A DNA stretch of 64,000 bases from positions 30,884 through 94,883 of the IMG/VR virus record IMGVR_UViG_3300037261_000012. The stretch is one strand, 5' to 3'. Positions 13,893 through 21,666 of this stretch are shown in pieces. The DNA is from a virus. The position numbers and the translations under genes are program-made. How positions within the stretch are numbered: the first letter of the stretch is position 1; the number at the start of each line of letters is the position of its first letter. The notes below the pieces were generated by a model that saw nothing but the letters and a program-made list of their open reading frames with translations, was not told where the DNA came from and did not search any database.

Positions 13893-14131
13893 TGCCGCGT
13901 GAGATGTACAATCCAGAACTTGAGGAGTTCGTACAGGAGTACCCAGACTATGAGAAGGGTCTGCACGCTGATAATAGTACACGGCATACAACAGATAAAG
14001 CTCGATGTGAGCATATTACCTGTATATGGTGTTTCCCAAAGAGACTCATAAAGTGGTACTTGAAAGGTAGAATAGCACCATCTAAAATGAGGCATGTGCA
14101 GCCAAATCGTAATGCTGGACGACCTGCGTGA
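13892..14131 (+). CDS. Hypothetical protein, 79 aa
   Basis: ATG shares its A with the previous TGA (TGATG). Acidic N-terminus, then CEHITCIWCF (possible metal site) and a very basic C-terminus. Overlaps the next gene. Unknown. Confidence 0.55.
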   Translation: MPREMYNPELEEFVQEYPDYEKGLHADNSTRHTTDKARCEHITCIWCFPKRLIKWYLKGRIAPSKMRHVQPNRNAGRPA

Positions 14132-14315
14132 TTGGAAGGCCCGCAAGAAGTATGAATTAGAGTACTATAATAAAGAGCTAAATGCTCTCCTGATAAAGAT
14201 GGGATACTTGAAAGCTGAGATTAATCTAACCACAAGAATAATTCAAATGGTGGAGCAAGACAAGATAACTTGTATTAGACGACAACTGCAATCAATTGCA
14301 GTAGAGGCAAGCTAG
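14112..14315 (+). CDS. Coiled-coil protein, ~67 aa
   Basis: MLDDLRDWKARKKYELEYYNKELNALLIKM...: a long charged helix, probably a coiled coil. ATG 14094 in the same frame is an alternative; neither has a good ribosome binding site, and translation may be coupled to the upstream gene. A hairpin repeat is in frame at its 3' end, read LQSIAV. Confidence 0.5.
   Translation: MLDDLRDWKARKKYELEYYNKELNALLIKMGYLKAEINLTTRIIQMVEQDKITCIRRQLQSIAVEAS
14288..14299 (+). repeat. Hairpin repeat copy 7
   Basis: In frame at the 3' end of the 14112 gene (LQSIAV). Confidence 0.9.
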
Positions 14316-14357
14316 TGTTAATATCAAGCTTCATTCATAAATTCTCTGGAAACCCAC

Positions 14358-14921
14358 ATGCATTATTTCGATGGCCGTACAGGCAAAACACTCAAATTTG
14401 ATGATACAGTGCAGAAAGGAGGCCCAGGGAGTGGTGTGTATGAGCGTTCTCATGGGGCACGCGCTAACGCAGCAAAAGATTATCATGAGTGGAGAGGTCC
14501 ATCTGGTGCTAAAGATACTCCAGAGAACAGAAAAGACTTTTTAGCTCAATCACATGCCCAAGGACAGCACAAAGGAGTTTCCGCTGAACAATTAGGGCAT
14601 ACTCGCGCTTGGAGTGGAGAAGGGGCAAGCTCCCACGCCGATGCTGTAGCAAGCGCAACTGGGGGCAAAAAGGTCTCTGATGGAGACACACATTATGTGG
14701 AGTCTAGTCATTCGAATAGAGCCTCTGCTAATGCTGCTGGTGAGAAAGCAAAAGCTGAGCTAGCTAATAGTGGATACAAGGAGGGGAAAAGCTATAAGAT
14801 TAGTGATGGTGGAATGCATGTAACGGAATTCACTCACCCTAATGGCCATACAGCAGAAGTGGCAGTGTCTTCTGGAGGGGGTGGGCGTCATAGTGTAAAC
14901 ACTGTTGTAAAGAATAAATAA
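14358..14921 (+). CDS. Glycine/serine-rich protein with a GGPGSGVYERS motif
   Basis: 187 aa. QKGGPGSGVYERS at ~residues 19-31 is repeated in the protein at 15267 although the two are otherwise unlike. GGPGSG-type segments are familiar from phage head-associated proteins. The rest is Ala/Gly/Ser/His-rich and looks loosely folded. An attractive but unproven idea is a virion-packaged protein with a sorting or cleavage signal. It begins a three-gene group (14358, 14921, 15267). Confidence 0.6.
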   Translation: MHYFDGRTGKTLKFDDTVQKGGPGSGVYERSHGARANAAKDYHEWRGPSGAKDTPENRKDFLAQSHAQGQHKGVSAEQLGHTRAWSGEGASSHADAVASATGGKKVSDGDTHYVESSHSNRASANAAGEKAKAELANSGYKEGKSYKISDGGMHVTEFTHPNGHTAEVAVSSGGGGRHSVNTVVKNK

Positions 14922-15256
14922 TGTTGGAAGATGGTAAACTGTTGTCAAAGCGTAAGCGCCGGGCAACGCAGTCAACACCTATGGATATAGGAAGAATAAA
15001 CGATGAGCTTGCCTCCACTACCAAGACTGACATTAGGAACGTACTTGGTAAGTACAGTGTTCCTCATAGTCATGGTGATCATATTGCTTACCATGGTACT
15101 GAGACTGCTCTTGTTGGGCGTGTGGGTAGGGTTTACGACCCTTATGGGGAACACAAGACTAGCCCTAACGTGCCTGTTCATTTCTATCCTAGCTCTAACC
15201 ATATGTTTAGCCGGAGAGAAATTCTTCCAGTAGCACACCTCAGAAAATTAGTCTAA
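14921..15256 (+). CDS. Hypothetical protein, 111 aa
   Basis: Starts in a TAATG overlap. Basic N-terminus (LLSKRKRRATQS), then a globular part rich in His and Tyr. It lies between the two GGPGSG-motif genes and may belong with them. Function unknown. Confidence 0.6.
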   Translation: MLEDGKLLSKRKRRATQSTPMDIGRINDELASTTKTDIRNVLGKYSVPHSHGDHIAYHGTETALVGRVGRVYDPYGEHKTSPNVPVHFYPSSNHMFSRREILPVAHLRKLV

Positions 15257-15266
15257 AGGAGCGATC

Positions 15267-15701
15267 ATGATTGAAACTGGTATATTGATTAGCAAACGTG
15301 AATTTGCCTTGGCCCAGAAGGGTGGCCCTGGGTCGGGGGTATATGAGCGTAGTGGAACCAAGTCCTTGTCAGGTTTAGGAACCGCCAAGGATATTATTGA
15401 CAAGCATGGTAAAACAGGGGATGTTAAGGCATCACAAGGAACTGCTAATACTGAGAAACAAGCAGCCAAATTTAGTGGTTCTTTCCCTAAAGATAAATTT
15501 GATGCGGTGCATAAAGACTTTATGGCTGCTGGGTACTCGCATGTTCGTAGTGATCCTAAGTACTCTGCGGTGGACTACCATACGTATACAAAGGATCATG
15601 GGGATCACACCTCTAGTGTAATGTTATCTGATCTTCAGAATGGTCGCATGGGAGTTAGAGCCAATGCTTCTAATATTAGCCAGCGTATGGCGAAGGTTTG
15701 A
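15267..15701 (+). CDS. Second GGPGSGVYERS-motif protein, 144 aa
   Basis: ATG follows AAGGAGCGATC. QKGGPGSGVYERS occurs at residues ~17-29. The remainder is an alpha/beta domain (FPKDKFDAVHKDFMAAGYSHV...VDYHTYTKDHGDH) unrelated to the 14358 protein. The shared N-terminal motif suggests a common signal or processing site. Confidence 0.6.
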   Translation: MIETGILISKREFALAQKGGPGSGVYERSGTKSLSGLGTAKDIIDKHGKTGDVKASQGTANTEKQAAKFSGSFPKDKFDAVHKDFMAAGYSHVRSDPKYSAVDYHTYTKDHGDHTSSVMLSDLQNGRMGVRANASNISQRMAKV

Positions 15702-15721
15702 AATAAATAGTTCGGGTGGTC

Positions 15722-15750
15722 TTGACAGACTGCCCGAATTGCGGTAAAGT
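15722..15750 (+). promoter_or_regulatory. Class 1 promoter P9
   Basis: TTGACA, 17-bp spacer ending AATTGCGG, -10 TAAAGT at 15745-15750. It sets the ligase start at 15776. Confidence 0.85.
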
Positions 15751-15775
15751 CCAGTATCAGTCCAAGGAGTGGAAC

Positions 15776-16717
15776 ATGTTCAGTCCGACCCTAGCAATAA
15801 CAGCAAAGAATGAGGATGTACTTTATCCTTGTATTGCCAGCCCAAAGTTAGATGGTTTGCGCGGGTTAATTCATATTGAAGGGCTTCGCAGTAGGAGCAT
15901 GAAGCCCTTCACCAACGTAGCTACTGTTGACACCTTCAGCATTCCTGAGTTCCTGGGGTTTGATGGGGAACTGGTGGTGGGCAGCCCTACAGCCAAGGAT
16001 GTATTCATCAAGAGCACTAGTGGCCTCCGCACCACAATCAACAATCCTGGCGCAGTGTTCTACGTGTTTGATCTGCACAGCACGGAAGGCGCTTTCATAG
16101 ATAGGTGGAAAATTCTATCCCAGCGTGTGGAATCCTTGCCAGAACACTTGAAAAGCAGGGTAGTCTTGCTTGAACAGCGTTGGATAGAGAATCTTGAACA
16201 ATTACTGGCTTATGAAGACCAGTGCCTTGAACAAGGGTATGAAGGTCTGATCATTAGGAATCCACAAGCCAAGTACCTGAATGGTAGGTCTGGTCTGGGC
16301 AAGAATTGGGTGATGCTTAAATTAAAGAGATTCACCGATTCAGAAGCCGAACTGGTCGGAATGATCGAGCTAATGGTTAATGACAATGCGGCGCAAACAA
16401 ACGAGCTAGGTAATACCTTCCATTCCAGTCATAAAGAGGGATTGAAACCAGGTGGAATGATGGGGGCGCTGCTGCTGAGAGACCTGACAACTGGAGTAGA
16501 ATTCTCGGTTGGAACAGGGTTTGACCACAAAACTCGTAAAAAGTATTGGTCAGAAAGAGGCTACATACAGTACGATGGTGTGTTCGCTGGCCAGAAAGTG
16601 GTATACTACCAGCATCAGGAAGCCAAGATCATCAAGTACAAGTACTTCGCTATTGGGTATGATAAAGTACCTAGATTTCCAGTATATCTAGGTGAGCGTC
16701 TGCCGGTGGACTTATGA
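15776..16717 (+). CDS. ATP-dependent DNA ligase
   Basis: 313 aa. Motif I SPKLDGLRG carries the adenylated lysine (~residue 24); FDGELVVG (motif III), YEGLIIRNP (motif IV) and WVMLKLKRF (motif V) follow, then an OB-fold-like C-terminal domain. The size and motif spacing fit the compact T7-type phage DNA ligases that seal nicks in replication and repair. ATG 15776 follows AAGGAGTGGAAC; the longer frame from 15716 begins upstream of promoter P9 and is rejected. Confidence 0.88.
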   Translation: MFSPTLAITAKNEDVLYPCIASPKLDGLRGLIHIEGLRSRSMKPFTNVATVDTFSIPEFLGFDGELVVGSPTAKDVFIKSTSGLRTTINNPGAVFYVFDLHSTEGAFIDRWKILSQRVESLPEHLKSRVVLLEQRWIENLEQLLAYEDQCLEQGYEGLIIRNPQAKYLNGRSGLGKNWVMLKLKRFTDSEAELVGMIELMVNDNAAQTNELGNTFHSSHKEGLKPGGMMGALLLRDLTTGVEFSVGTGFDHKTRKKYWSERGYIQYDGVFAGQKVVYYQHQEAKIIKYKYFAIGYDKVPRFPVYLGERLPVDL

Positions 16718-16962
16718 AAATCCAAATTGGTGACAATGGGCCATGGAAGGAAGTGGATGTCATACGGGTGTGGCATGACCTTGAAAACCAAGAAGGTGAG
16801 AGGCTGATGTTGACCTTGGCTGATGACTTCGTGCAGGTAGACAAGTTCGGGCCAGGACACCTGCTTATTATCAGTGGAACAGTACCTACCTGTGATTTCC
16901 TAGACAAGGTAGAAGATGGTAGCTTCGACATTCATGAGGGCATGATCCCTATAAGCGGGTGA
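16714..16962 (+). CDS. Hypothetical protein, 82 aa
   Basis: Start in an ATGA overlap with the DNA ligase. Small beta-rich acidic protein (VDVIRVWHDLENQEGERLMLTLADDFVQV...). No family recognised. Confidence 0.65.
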   Translation: MKIQIGDNGPWKEVDVIRVWHDLENQEGERLMLTLADDFVQVDKFGPGHLLIISGTVPTCDFLDKVEDGSFDIHEGMIPISG

Positions 16963-16964
16963 CT

Positions 16965-16976
16965 GCAATCAATTGC
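16965..16976 (+). repeat. Hairpin repeat copy 8
   Basis: Directly upstream of the ATG of the 16978 metallopeptidase-like gene. Confidence 0.9.
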
Positions 16977-16977
16977 C

Positions 16978-17403
16978 ATGGCCAAGATAAGCACAAAAGC
17001 AAGGGTAGCTAGGGAGACCAGGTGGTTATATCGCGTGGAGTGGAAGATATTGAATCTCAACCGTGAAGCTGTGAAAGACAGAAAGATTGGTTATCTTAGA
17101 ACTTTAGCGCAAGAGGTGTGGGCTAACGAAGCTCCAGGTGGAAGGACAATGCCCACAATTTTGGCAAGTAAAGGCATTAAATATTCTAGGGGGTGGTACA
17201 GTTACTGTGAGGGCTTCACCAAGATTGTGCTATCAAGACGCCAGAGAAGTATCATGGTGTTGTTGCATGAGCTTACTCATGCTTTAGGGCCGTGCATACA
17301 TGGAAAGAGATTTGTTACCCTGTATTTCTATTTACTGCATAAATATGCAGGATATAATCGTTTTTTCTTGCAGCACTTGCAGGAGAATAGCCCAGCAAAA
17401 TAG
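16978..17403 (+). CDS. Zinc metallopeptidase-like protein (HExxHxxGxxxH)
   Basis: 141 aa. HELTHALGPCIHGKRF contains the extended zincin site HExxHxxGxxxH, with three zinc ligands and the catalytic Glu. A short phage metallohydrolase family carries this site; the substrate is unknown. The ATG lies immediately after a hairpin repeat (16965-16976), which occupies the position where a ribosome binding site is expected. Confidence 0.7.
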   Translation: MAKISTKARVARETRWLYRVEWKILNLNREAVKDRKIGYLRTLAQEVWANEAPGGRTMPTILASKGIKYSRGWYSYCEGFTKIVLSRRQRSIMVLLHELTHALGPCIHGKRFVTLYFYLLHKYAGYNRFFLQHLQENSPAK

Positions 17404-17415
17404 TTTCGAAAGTGC

Positions 17416-17444
17416 TTGACAGACTCTCGGAATTGTGGGAAAAT
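17416..17444 (+). promoter_or_regulatory. Class 1 promoter P10
   Basis: TTGACA, 17-bp spacer ending AATTGTGG, -10 GAAAAT at 17439-17444. Drives the PPDK-like gene from ATG 17476. Confidence 0.84.
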
Positions 17445-17475
17445 CCAGTATTGATAGTCCAATGGAGTGGAAAGC

Positions 17476-19452
17476 ATGTTCCTGACTAAAGACTCACAAG
17501 AGATTCAGAACCTTTCTGATGAAGACCTTCGCATACTCCTTGGTGGTAAAGGAGCAGGGCTGGTGCAAATGATTAATGCCGGTGTTAATGTTCCTCCCTT
17601 CGTAGTTTTACCTACTACTGTGTGGAAGGAGTACAGCAAAGCACCAAAAACAACTATGAAGGCTATATCTCAGGAGATTAACTCAATACTTACTAATTTC
17701 AAGAAGCAAATTGGGTATATCCCTTTAGTATCTATTAGGTCTGGTGCGCGTGTAAGCTGCCCCGGAATGTTAGACACGATCTTGAATGTTGGGCTTGATA
17801 TTACAACCCAGGACTTCTGGATGAGCAAGCTTGGCAAAGAGTGCTACGAGAACAGCCTGCACCGGTTGGTTACCATGTATGGTTCAGTGGTGAAAGGAAT
17901 CGACAGGAAGGAATTGGAGCAATGCACTCCTGCTGCTGCGTTCGAACTCTATCAGCGCCGGTCTGGTGAGGTGTTCCCATTCGTGAAGTACCAGATCATC
18001 GGAGCCATAGAAGCCGTGCTAAAAAGCTGGAACAACGAGCGCGCAAAGTATTACCGCAAGATGCACAATATTCCTGAAACATGGGGTACAGCCGTGGTAA
18101 TACAAGCCATGGTGTTCGGCAATCTTAATGATCAATCAGGTACGGGAGTTCTTTTTACACGCAATCCTGATAGTGGTGCCAATGCTATCACAGGGGAATT
18201 CTTGATAAACGCTCAAGGTGAGGACGTGGTTGCTGGGATCAGGACTCCGATGCCGTTGCACAAGCTGGCTGAGTGGAACAAGCTGGTGTCTGACGAACTT
18301 GCTTCAGTTGTGGAGAAACTGGAGAAATCCAAGCAGGATGTTCAAGACGTGGAATTTACGATCCAGGATGGCAAGCTGTTCATTCTGCAAACTAGGAATG
18401 CCAAGCGGAGTGCCAAAGCAGCCATCAGGATTGCCCTGGACATGGTGAAAGAGGGCTTGATTTCAGCAAATGTGGCCGTAGGTCGCGTGACTGCCAGAGA
18501 TATGGATTTGGTGCAAATGAATGTGATTAGCCCGAAATTCAAGAATGTACCTGCCTTTACTGGAATAGGAGCGTGCAGTGGAGTAGTTACTGGGGTGCCA
18601 GTGTTCAGCACGGCAGATGCGGTAGCCAGCAAGGTTCCGTGTATCCTCATTACCCAAGAAACCACGCCGGAAGACATCGCAGGAATGGATGCAGCGGTTG
18701 GAATACTGACTATGACCGGTGGAACAACCAGCCACGCTGCTGTTGTTGCGCGGGGGATGAACAAGCCATGTGTAGTGGGTTTGGGCGTTGGCCTTAGTGA
18801 ATTAGCCAATTATGCATGGGAGAAGGTTAGCATCTGCGGTGAGACAGGACGAGTGTGGTTCATGGAAGTTCCTGTTACTAATGGCAGCCAGAATGGAGAC
18901 CTTGCTGAGTTCAAGGCCATGGTGATTGCTGCCCTTGGAATCATTCCGGTGGTTACTGATCCTACCACTCAGTGCAAGGAAATGATGCTTGATTTGAGCA
19001 ATGAAACAAACATAGCCAGAGCACAATTGCTGGTGATGAAAGCGGCTGGTATGTGCGAGATGCTGTACGTGGACTTCCGCAAGGAGAACTTGCCGGAAGC
19101 CAGCCAGTCCTTCAACCGGATGTACGGGTCAACTACATTAGAGCAATCTATAGTGGATGCTGTCTGCAATCAATTGCAGTCCGTAGCCCCCTCTGGGTGG
19201 GAAGTCCACATCAAGGTAATGGTGAGCAATGGGATCAAAACAACCATGCCAATGATCGGAACTATGGACGACATCAAGAGTCTGATTCTTGCTAAAGGTA
19301 GTGTGGTGGTTGGCGGGGAAGACCTGGATGCGGCCACTAAGAAAGTGCTTGAGTGGAAAAAGGCTGAAGGGTTGGAGTTAATGTCAGTTGGAGGGTACAT
19401 GCCTGGAGTCAAATCTGTCCTCTCAATTGAGCAGGCAATGCAGATAGAGTAA
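17476..19452 (+). CDS. PPDK-like protein lacking the PEP/pyruvate barrel
   Basis: 658 aa. The ATP-grasp half is close to pyruvate phosphate dikinase: GGKGAGL, SIRSGARVSCPGMLDTILN, LHRLVTMYG, GTAVVIQAMVFGNLNDQSGTG and NAQGEDVVAGIRTP. The phosphohistidine domain follows with TGGTTSHAAVVARG (catalytic His about residue 420). Canonical PPDK is ~880 aa and ends in a PEP-binding TIM barrel; here residues ~480-658 do not resemble that barrel. It may pass phosphate from ATP through the His domain to another acceptor. It has its own promoter (P10); ATG 17476 follows ATGGAGTG, ruling out 17467. Confidence 0.8.
   Translation: MFLTKDSQEIQNLSDEDLRILLGGKGAGLVQMINAGVNVPPFVVLPTTVWKEYSKAPKTTMKAISQEINSILTNFKKQIGYIPLVSIRSGARVSCPGMLDTILNVGLDITTQDFWMSKLGKECYENSLHRLVTMYGSVVKGIDRKELEQCTPAAAFELYQRRSGEVFPFVKYQIIGAIEAVLKSWNNERAKYYRKMHNIPETWGTAVVIQAMVFGNLNDQSGTGVLFTRNPDSGANAITGEFLINAQGEDVVAGIRTPMPLHKLAEWNKLVSDELASVVEKLEKSKQDVQDVEFTIQDGKLFILQTRNAKRSAKAAIRIALDMVKEGLISANVAVGRVTARDMDLVQMNVISPKFKNVPAFTGIGACSGVVTGVPVFSTADAVASKVPCILITQETTPEDIAGMDAAVGILTMTGGTTSHAAVVARGMNKPCVVGLGVGLSELANYAWEKVSICGETGRVWFMEVPVTNGSQNGDLAEFKAMVIAALGIIPVVTDPTTQCKEMMLDLSNETNIARAQLLVMKAAGMCEMLYVDFRKENLPEASQSFNRMYGSTTLEQSIVDAVCNQLQSVAPSGWEVHIKVMVSNGIKTTMPMIGTMDDIKSLILAKGSVVVGGEDLDAATKKVLEWKKAEGLELMSVGGYMPGVKSVLSIEQAMQIE
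19166..19177 (+). repeat. Hairpin repeat copy 9
   Basis: In frame in the PPDK-like gene (CNQLQS). Confidence 0.9.
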
Positions 19453-19453
19453 G

Positions 19454-19482
19454 TTGTAGGTAGTTACATTTTCGAGTACAAT
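19454..19482 (+). promoter_or_regulatory. Class 2 promoter
   Basis: TTGTAG, 17-bp spacer beginning GTAG, -10 TACAAT at 19477-19482. The short leader contains GTAGGA-G-TCCTAC (about 19496-19508), a hairpin covering the ribosome binding site of the regulator gene. Confidence 0.6.
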
Positions 19483-19508
19483 TGGTAGGATAAAGTAGGA
19501 GTCCTACC

Positions 19509-19976
19509 TTGCGAACGGAGTGCCCGAAGTGTGCTAGTGAAAGTGCCCATTATATAAAGAGTGGGCCTGATTTGGTGCTTCGCTGTATGTGTGGGTATTA
19601 CAAAGTAGTCTTCACTATGTTGGGTACCATACAGACAGCTACTGTGGAGTCAGGTATAGATGTGAAGTTGCCGAAACCGAAGTCAAATCTACATAAGACT
19701 TTAATGGTGGTTTCAATACTGGATGAGCCTTCCAGTGCAGAGGCAACAGAAAGAATGCAGGATTTGGGAGTATATCGTAATGTGTCTGATGTGAGTTCCT
19801 ACCTTACGATATTACGCTCAAAAGGATTGGTTGAAACCGTGGTAGTCAGACGCGGGATGCTTGGAGGCTCCACTTGGAGATTGACGGCAGCCTCATTGAA
19901 GTTGCTGAACATAGAGTGTGCAAGGAGTGAAAATGGCGCTTACACAAGACAAGCTGAGAGAGCTAACCAAGTATGA
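19509..19976 (+). CDS. Zinc-ribbon winged-helix regulator
   Basis: 155 aa, TTG start with AGGAG about seven bases upstream. An N-terminal ribbon CPKC...CMCG (~5-28) is followed by a winged-helix-like domain (~60-140: SDVSSYLTILRSKGLVETV...STWRLT). Probably a DNA-binding regulator. It has a class 2 promoter whose leader hairpin could occlude its own ribosome binding site, suggesting translational control. Target genes are unknown. Confidence 0.6.
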   Translation: MRTECPKCASESAHYIKSGPDLVLRCMCGYYKVVFTMLGTIQTATVESGIDVKLPKPKSNLHKTLMVVSILDEPSSAEATERMQDLGVYRNVSDVSSYLTILRSKGLVETVVVRRGMLGGSTWRLTAASLKLLNIECARSENGAYTRQAERANQV

Positions 19977-20007
19977 CCTAGTAGGGGTTTATCATCGCTC
20001 TTACTAA
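19933..20007 (+). pseudogene. Remnant of an HNH endonuclease gene start
   Basis: ATG 19933 follows AAGGAGTGAAA and encodes MALTQDKLRELTKYD, the usual N-terminus of HNH-AP2 phage endonucleases, but stops after 24 codons. The sequence then resumes in another frame as a second, related N-terminus (ALTKERLKELITYDPITG). This looks like recombination between two HNH genes. Confidence 0.5.
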
Positions 20008-20497
20008 AGAAAGACTTAAAGAACTAATAACATATGATCCCATAACTGGGGTTATGACTTGGCTTGTTTCACCTAGAGCAAATGTAAAAGTAGGAGACAT
20101 TGCTGGTTCTGTAGATGGCAACGGCAGGCTTATGATTATGATTGATCAAGTAAGTTATTATGCGAGCCGATTAATTTGGTTGTATATGGTAGGGCAGTGG
20201 CCTGTAGGTGATGTTGATCACAAAGATAGAAAACCATTAAATAATAAGTGGGATAATCTTCGGGATGTCCCACATGCAATCAATTGCCAGAATCGATCAT
20301 TAGCGGTAACCAACAAATCAGGACAGACAGGGGTGTATTGGAACGCTCTTGAAAAGAAGTGGAAAGTACAGATTAAAGCCAATAAAGTGAAAAGAAACCT
20401 TGGAACCTTTTCTGAGTTTGAGGGTGCTGTTGCGGCTAGGCTTGCTGCTGAAGCTAAGTATTTTCAACCTGTTTATGGAGAATATCTTGGCTCTTAG
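19994..20497 (+). CDS. HNH-AP2 homing endonuclease (start codon altered)
   Basis: The family N-terminus ALTKERLKELITYDP begins right after ATC at 19994, where ATG would be expected; the first real ATG in frame is 20054. The HNH core is DVDHKDRKPLNNKWDNLR (H-N-H), and the C-terminal AP2 DNA-binding domain is GQTGVYWNALEKKWKVQI...RNLGTF. Such enzymes cut DNA and spread their own genes. It may be partly inactive because of the lost start. A hairpin repeat is in frame at 20276-20287. Confidence 0.75.
   Translation: MALTKERLKELITYDPITGVMTWLVSPRANVKVGDIAGSVDGNGRLMIMIDQVSYYASRLIWLYMVGQWPVGDVDHKDRKPLNNKWDNLRDVPHAINCQNRSLAVTNKSGQTGVYWNALEKKWKVQIKANKVKRNLGTFSEFEGAVAARLAAEAKYFQPVYGEYLGS
20276..20287 (+). 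repeat. Hairpin repeat copy 10
   Basis: In frame in the HNH endonuclease gene (AINCQN). Confidence 0.9.
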
Positions 20498-20753
20498 CAT
20501 AGGAGTTACGAGAGGCAGTAGGATTAGAGTTGGCCAGTCCATGGTCAAGGTAGAGGAGATCGTTCAGGATGTGGCGGTCACTCTATCAGTGGATGGCGGC
20601 AAGAAATTCATGATCACGGACTCCGAGCGCACGCAGATTATCCCTGAGGTGTTCGTCCAGCTTGGACTGAATCACCGCAGTAGTGGAACAAACAGTAGTC
20701 GCCTTGCGTTTGAAGCCCCCTTTTCTATAAAAATAAACAGAATAAGACAATAA
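20475..20753 (+). CDS. Small beta-rich protein, possibly CsrA-like
   Basis: 92 aa from ATG 20475, overlapping the HNH gene. RGSRIRVGQSMVKVEEIVQDVAVTLSVDGG is reminiscent of the RxGexIxIG...V.V start of CsrA-type RNA-binding proteins, but it is longer and the key GxxxxxxR region is unclear. Could also be an unrelated beta-barrel. Confidence 0.4.
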   Translation: MENILALSIGVTRGSRIRVGQSMVKVEEIVQDVAVTLSVDGGKKFMITDSERTQIIPEVFVQLGLNHRSSGTNSSRLAFEAPFSIKINRIRQ

Positions 20754-20890
20754 TGGACGCACGTTTCTACAGTTTGGAGTTCTGCGTTATCCTGGCTTGT
20801 ATCCTTCCTGACGACCCGTTAATTGTGGTAGGGACAGGTGAAGAACTTGGAATTATCATGGATAACATCGCGCAGGATGACAACCTATGA
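20753..20890 (+). CDS. Small acidic protein, 45 aa
   Basis: TAATG start overlap and ATGA end overlap. Hydrophobic, acidic short protein. Unknown. Confidence 0.45.
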   Translation: MDARFYSLEFCVILACILPDDPLIVVGTGEELGIIMDNIAQDDNL

Positions 20891-21180
20891 ACATCGGGCC
20901 AAGAGTCCTGGAGGTGATGCAGCACTATGGCATCAGCAAGGACGAGCTTGAGCAGATGGTGCAGAGAGCAGCTATTACCAGTCAGGAAGGTGGCAACAGG
21001 AAATTCCATACCTGGATATTCAACGTCCATGATGGTGCTGTGGTAAGCATGAGACCAGTTGAAAAGACCGTGGTAGGAAAGGACAAAGGTAATGGAGTCC
21101 AGCACGAAGACTGCGATAAATGTGATGGATTCGGGTGTAAAGATTGCGGGTGGTGGGGACACATAATTAGGTACATTTAG
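20887..21180 (+). CDS. Zinc-binding protein with CxxCxGxGCxxC
   Basis: 97 aa. The C-terminus CDKCDGFGCKDCGWWG resembles the zinc-binding half-repeats of DnaJ. The N-terminus is helical (VLEVMQHYGISKDELEQMVQRAA). Possible nucleic-acid or protein binder; role unknown. Confidence 0.6.
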   Translation: MNIGPRVLEVMQHYGISKDELEQMVQRAAITSQEGGNRKFHTWIFNVHDGAVVSMRPVEKTVVGKDKGNGVQHEDCDKCDGFGCKDCGWWGHIIRYI

Positions 21181-21183
21181 GGC

Positions 21184-21212
21184 TTGACAGATCACCAGAC
21201 TTGTGGGAAAAT
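21184..21212 (+). promoter_or_regulatory. Class 1 promoter P11
   Basis: TTGACA, 17-bp spacer ending CTTGTGG, -10 GAAAAT at 21207-21212. Drives the basic peptide gene and probably the RNA island beyond. Confidence 0.84.
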
Positions 21213-21250
21213 CACCCTAGATGACCAATGGAGTGTGTGTAAGTAACCGT

Positions 21251-21262
21251 GCAATCAATTGC
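21251..21262 (+). repeat. Hairpin repeat copy 11
   Basis: In the P11 leader. Confidence 0.9.
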
Positions 21263-21287
21263 AGTAATTACCAAGGAGTGGTATAAC

Positions 21288-21443
21288 GTGAGCTATAAGA
21301 GCACGCAGGACAAAGAGAAACTGGAATACCCATGGACTGCCCGCCAGAAGCGTGACAAGATCGGGCGTGGAGCTAAGAAGCGTGATAAAAAGATGCAGAA
21401 AGTAAAGATTAAGAAGGGCCAGGCTAAGACCAAGCCCAAGTAA
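21288..21443 (+). CDS. Lysine-rich basic protein, 51 aa
   Basis: GTG 21288 follows AAGGAGTGGTATAAC. About two-fifths of the residues are Lys or Arg (KRDKIGRGAKKRDKKMQK). Likely binds nucleic acid. The longer frame from 21249 begins inside a hairpin repeat and is less likely. It lies directly before the tRNA cluster. Confidence 0.6.
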   Translation: MSYKSTQDKEKLEYPWTARQKRDKIGRGAKKRDKKMQKVKIKKGQAKTKPK

Positions 21444-21496
21444 AGAACTTGCAAAACGCCACGCGAAAAGGGTGGCAAAGAAAGCAAAGTAATTAT

Positions 21497-21573
21497 AGCG
21501 GGATAGCGCAGCATGGTAGAGCGCCAGGCTCATAACCTGGAGGTCGATGGTTCGAATCCATCTCCCGCTACCA
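21497..21573 (+). tRNA. tRNA-Met(CAT)
   Basis: Acceptor AGCGGGA/TCCCGCT, anticodon CAT in loop CTCATAA, T-loop TTCGAAT, encoded CCA. It could be tRNA-Ile2 if the C is modified to lysidine. Confidence 0.9.
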
Positions 21574-21580
21574 GATTTAT

Positions 21581-21658
21581 AGTAAGATGGCAGAGTGGCC
21601 AAATGCAACGGACTGCAAATCCGTAAAGTCGTCGGTTCGAATCCGACTCTTACTTCCA
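21581..21658 (+). tRNA. tRNA-Cys(GCA)
   Basis: Acceptor AGTAAGA/TCTTACT, anticodon GCA in loop CTGCAAA, T-loop TTCGAAT, encoded CCA. Confidence 0.9.
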
Positions 21659-21666
21659 AGATATTG

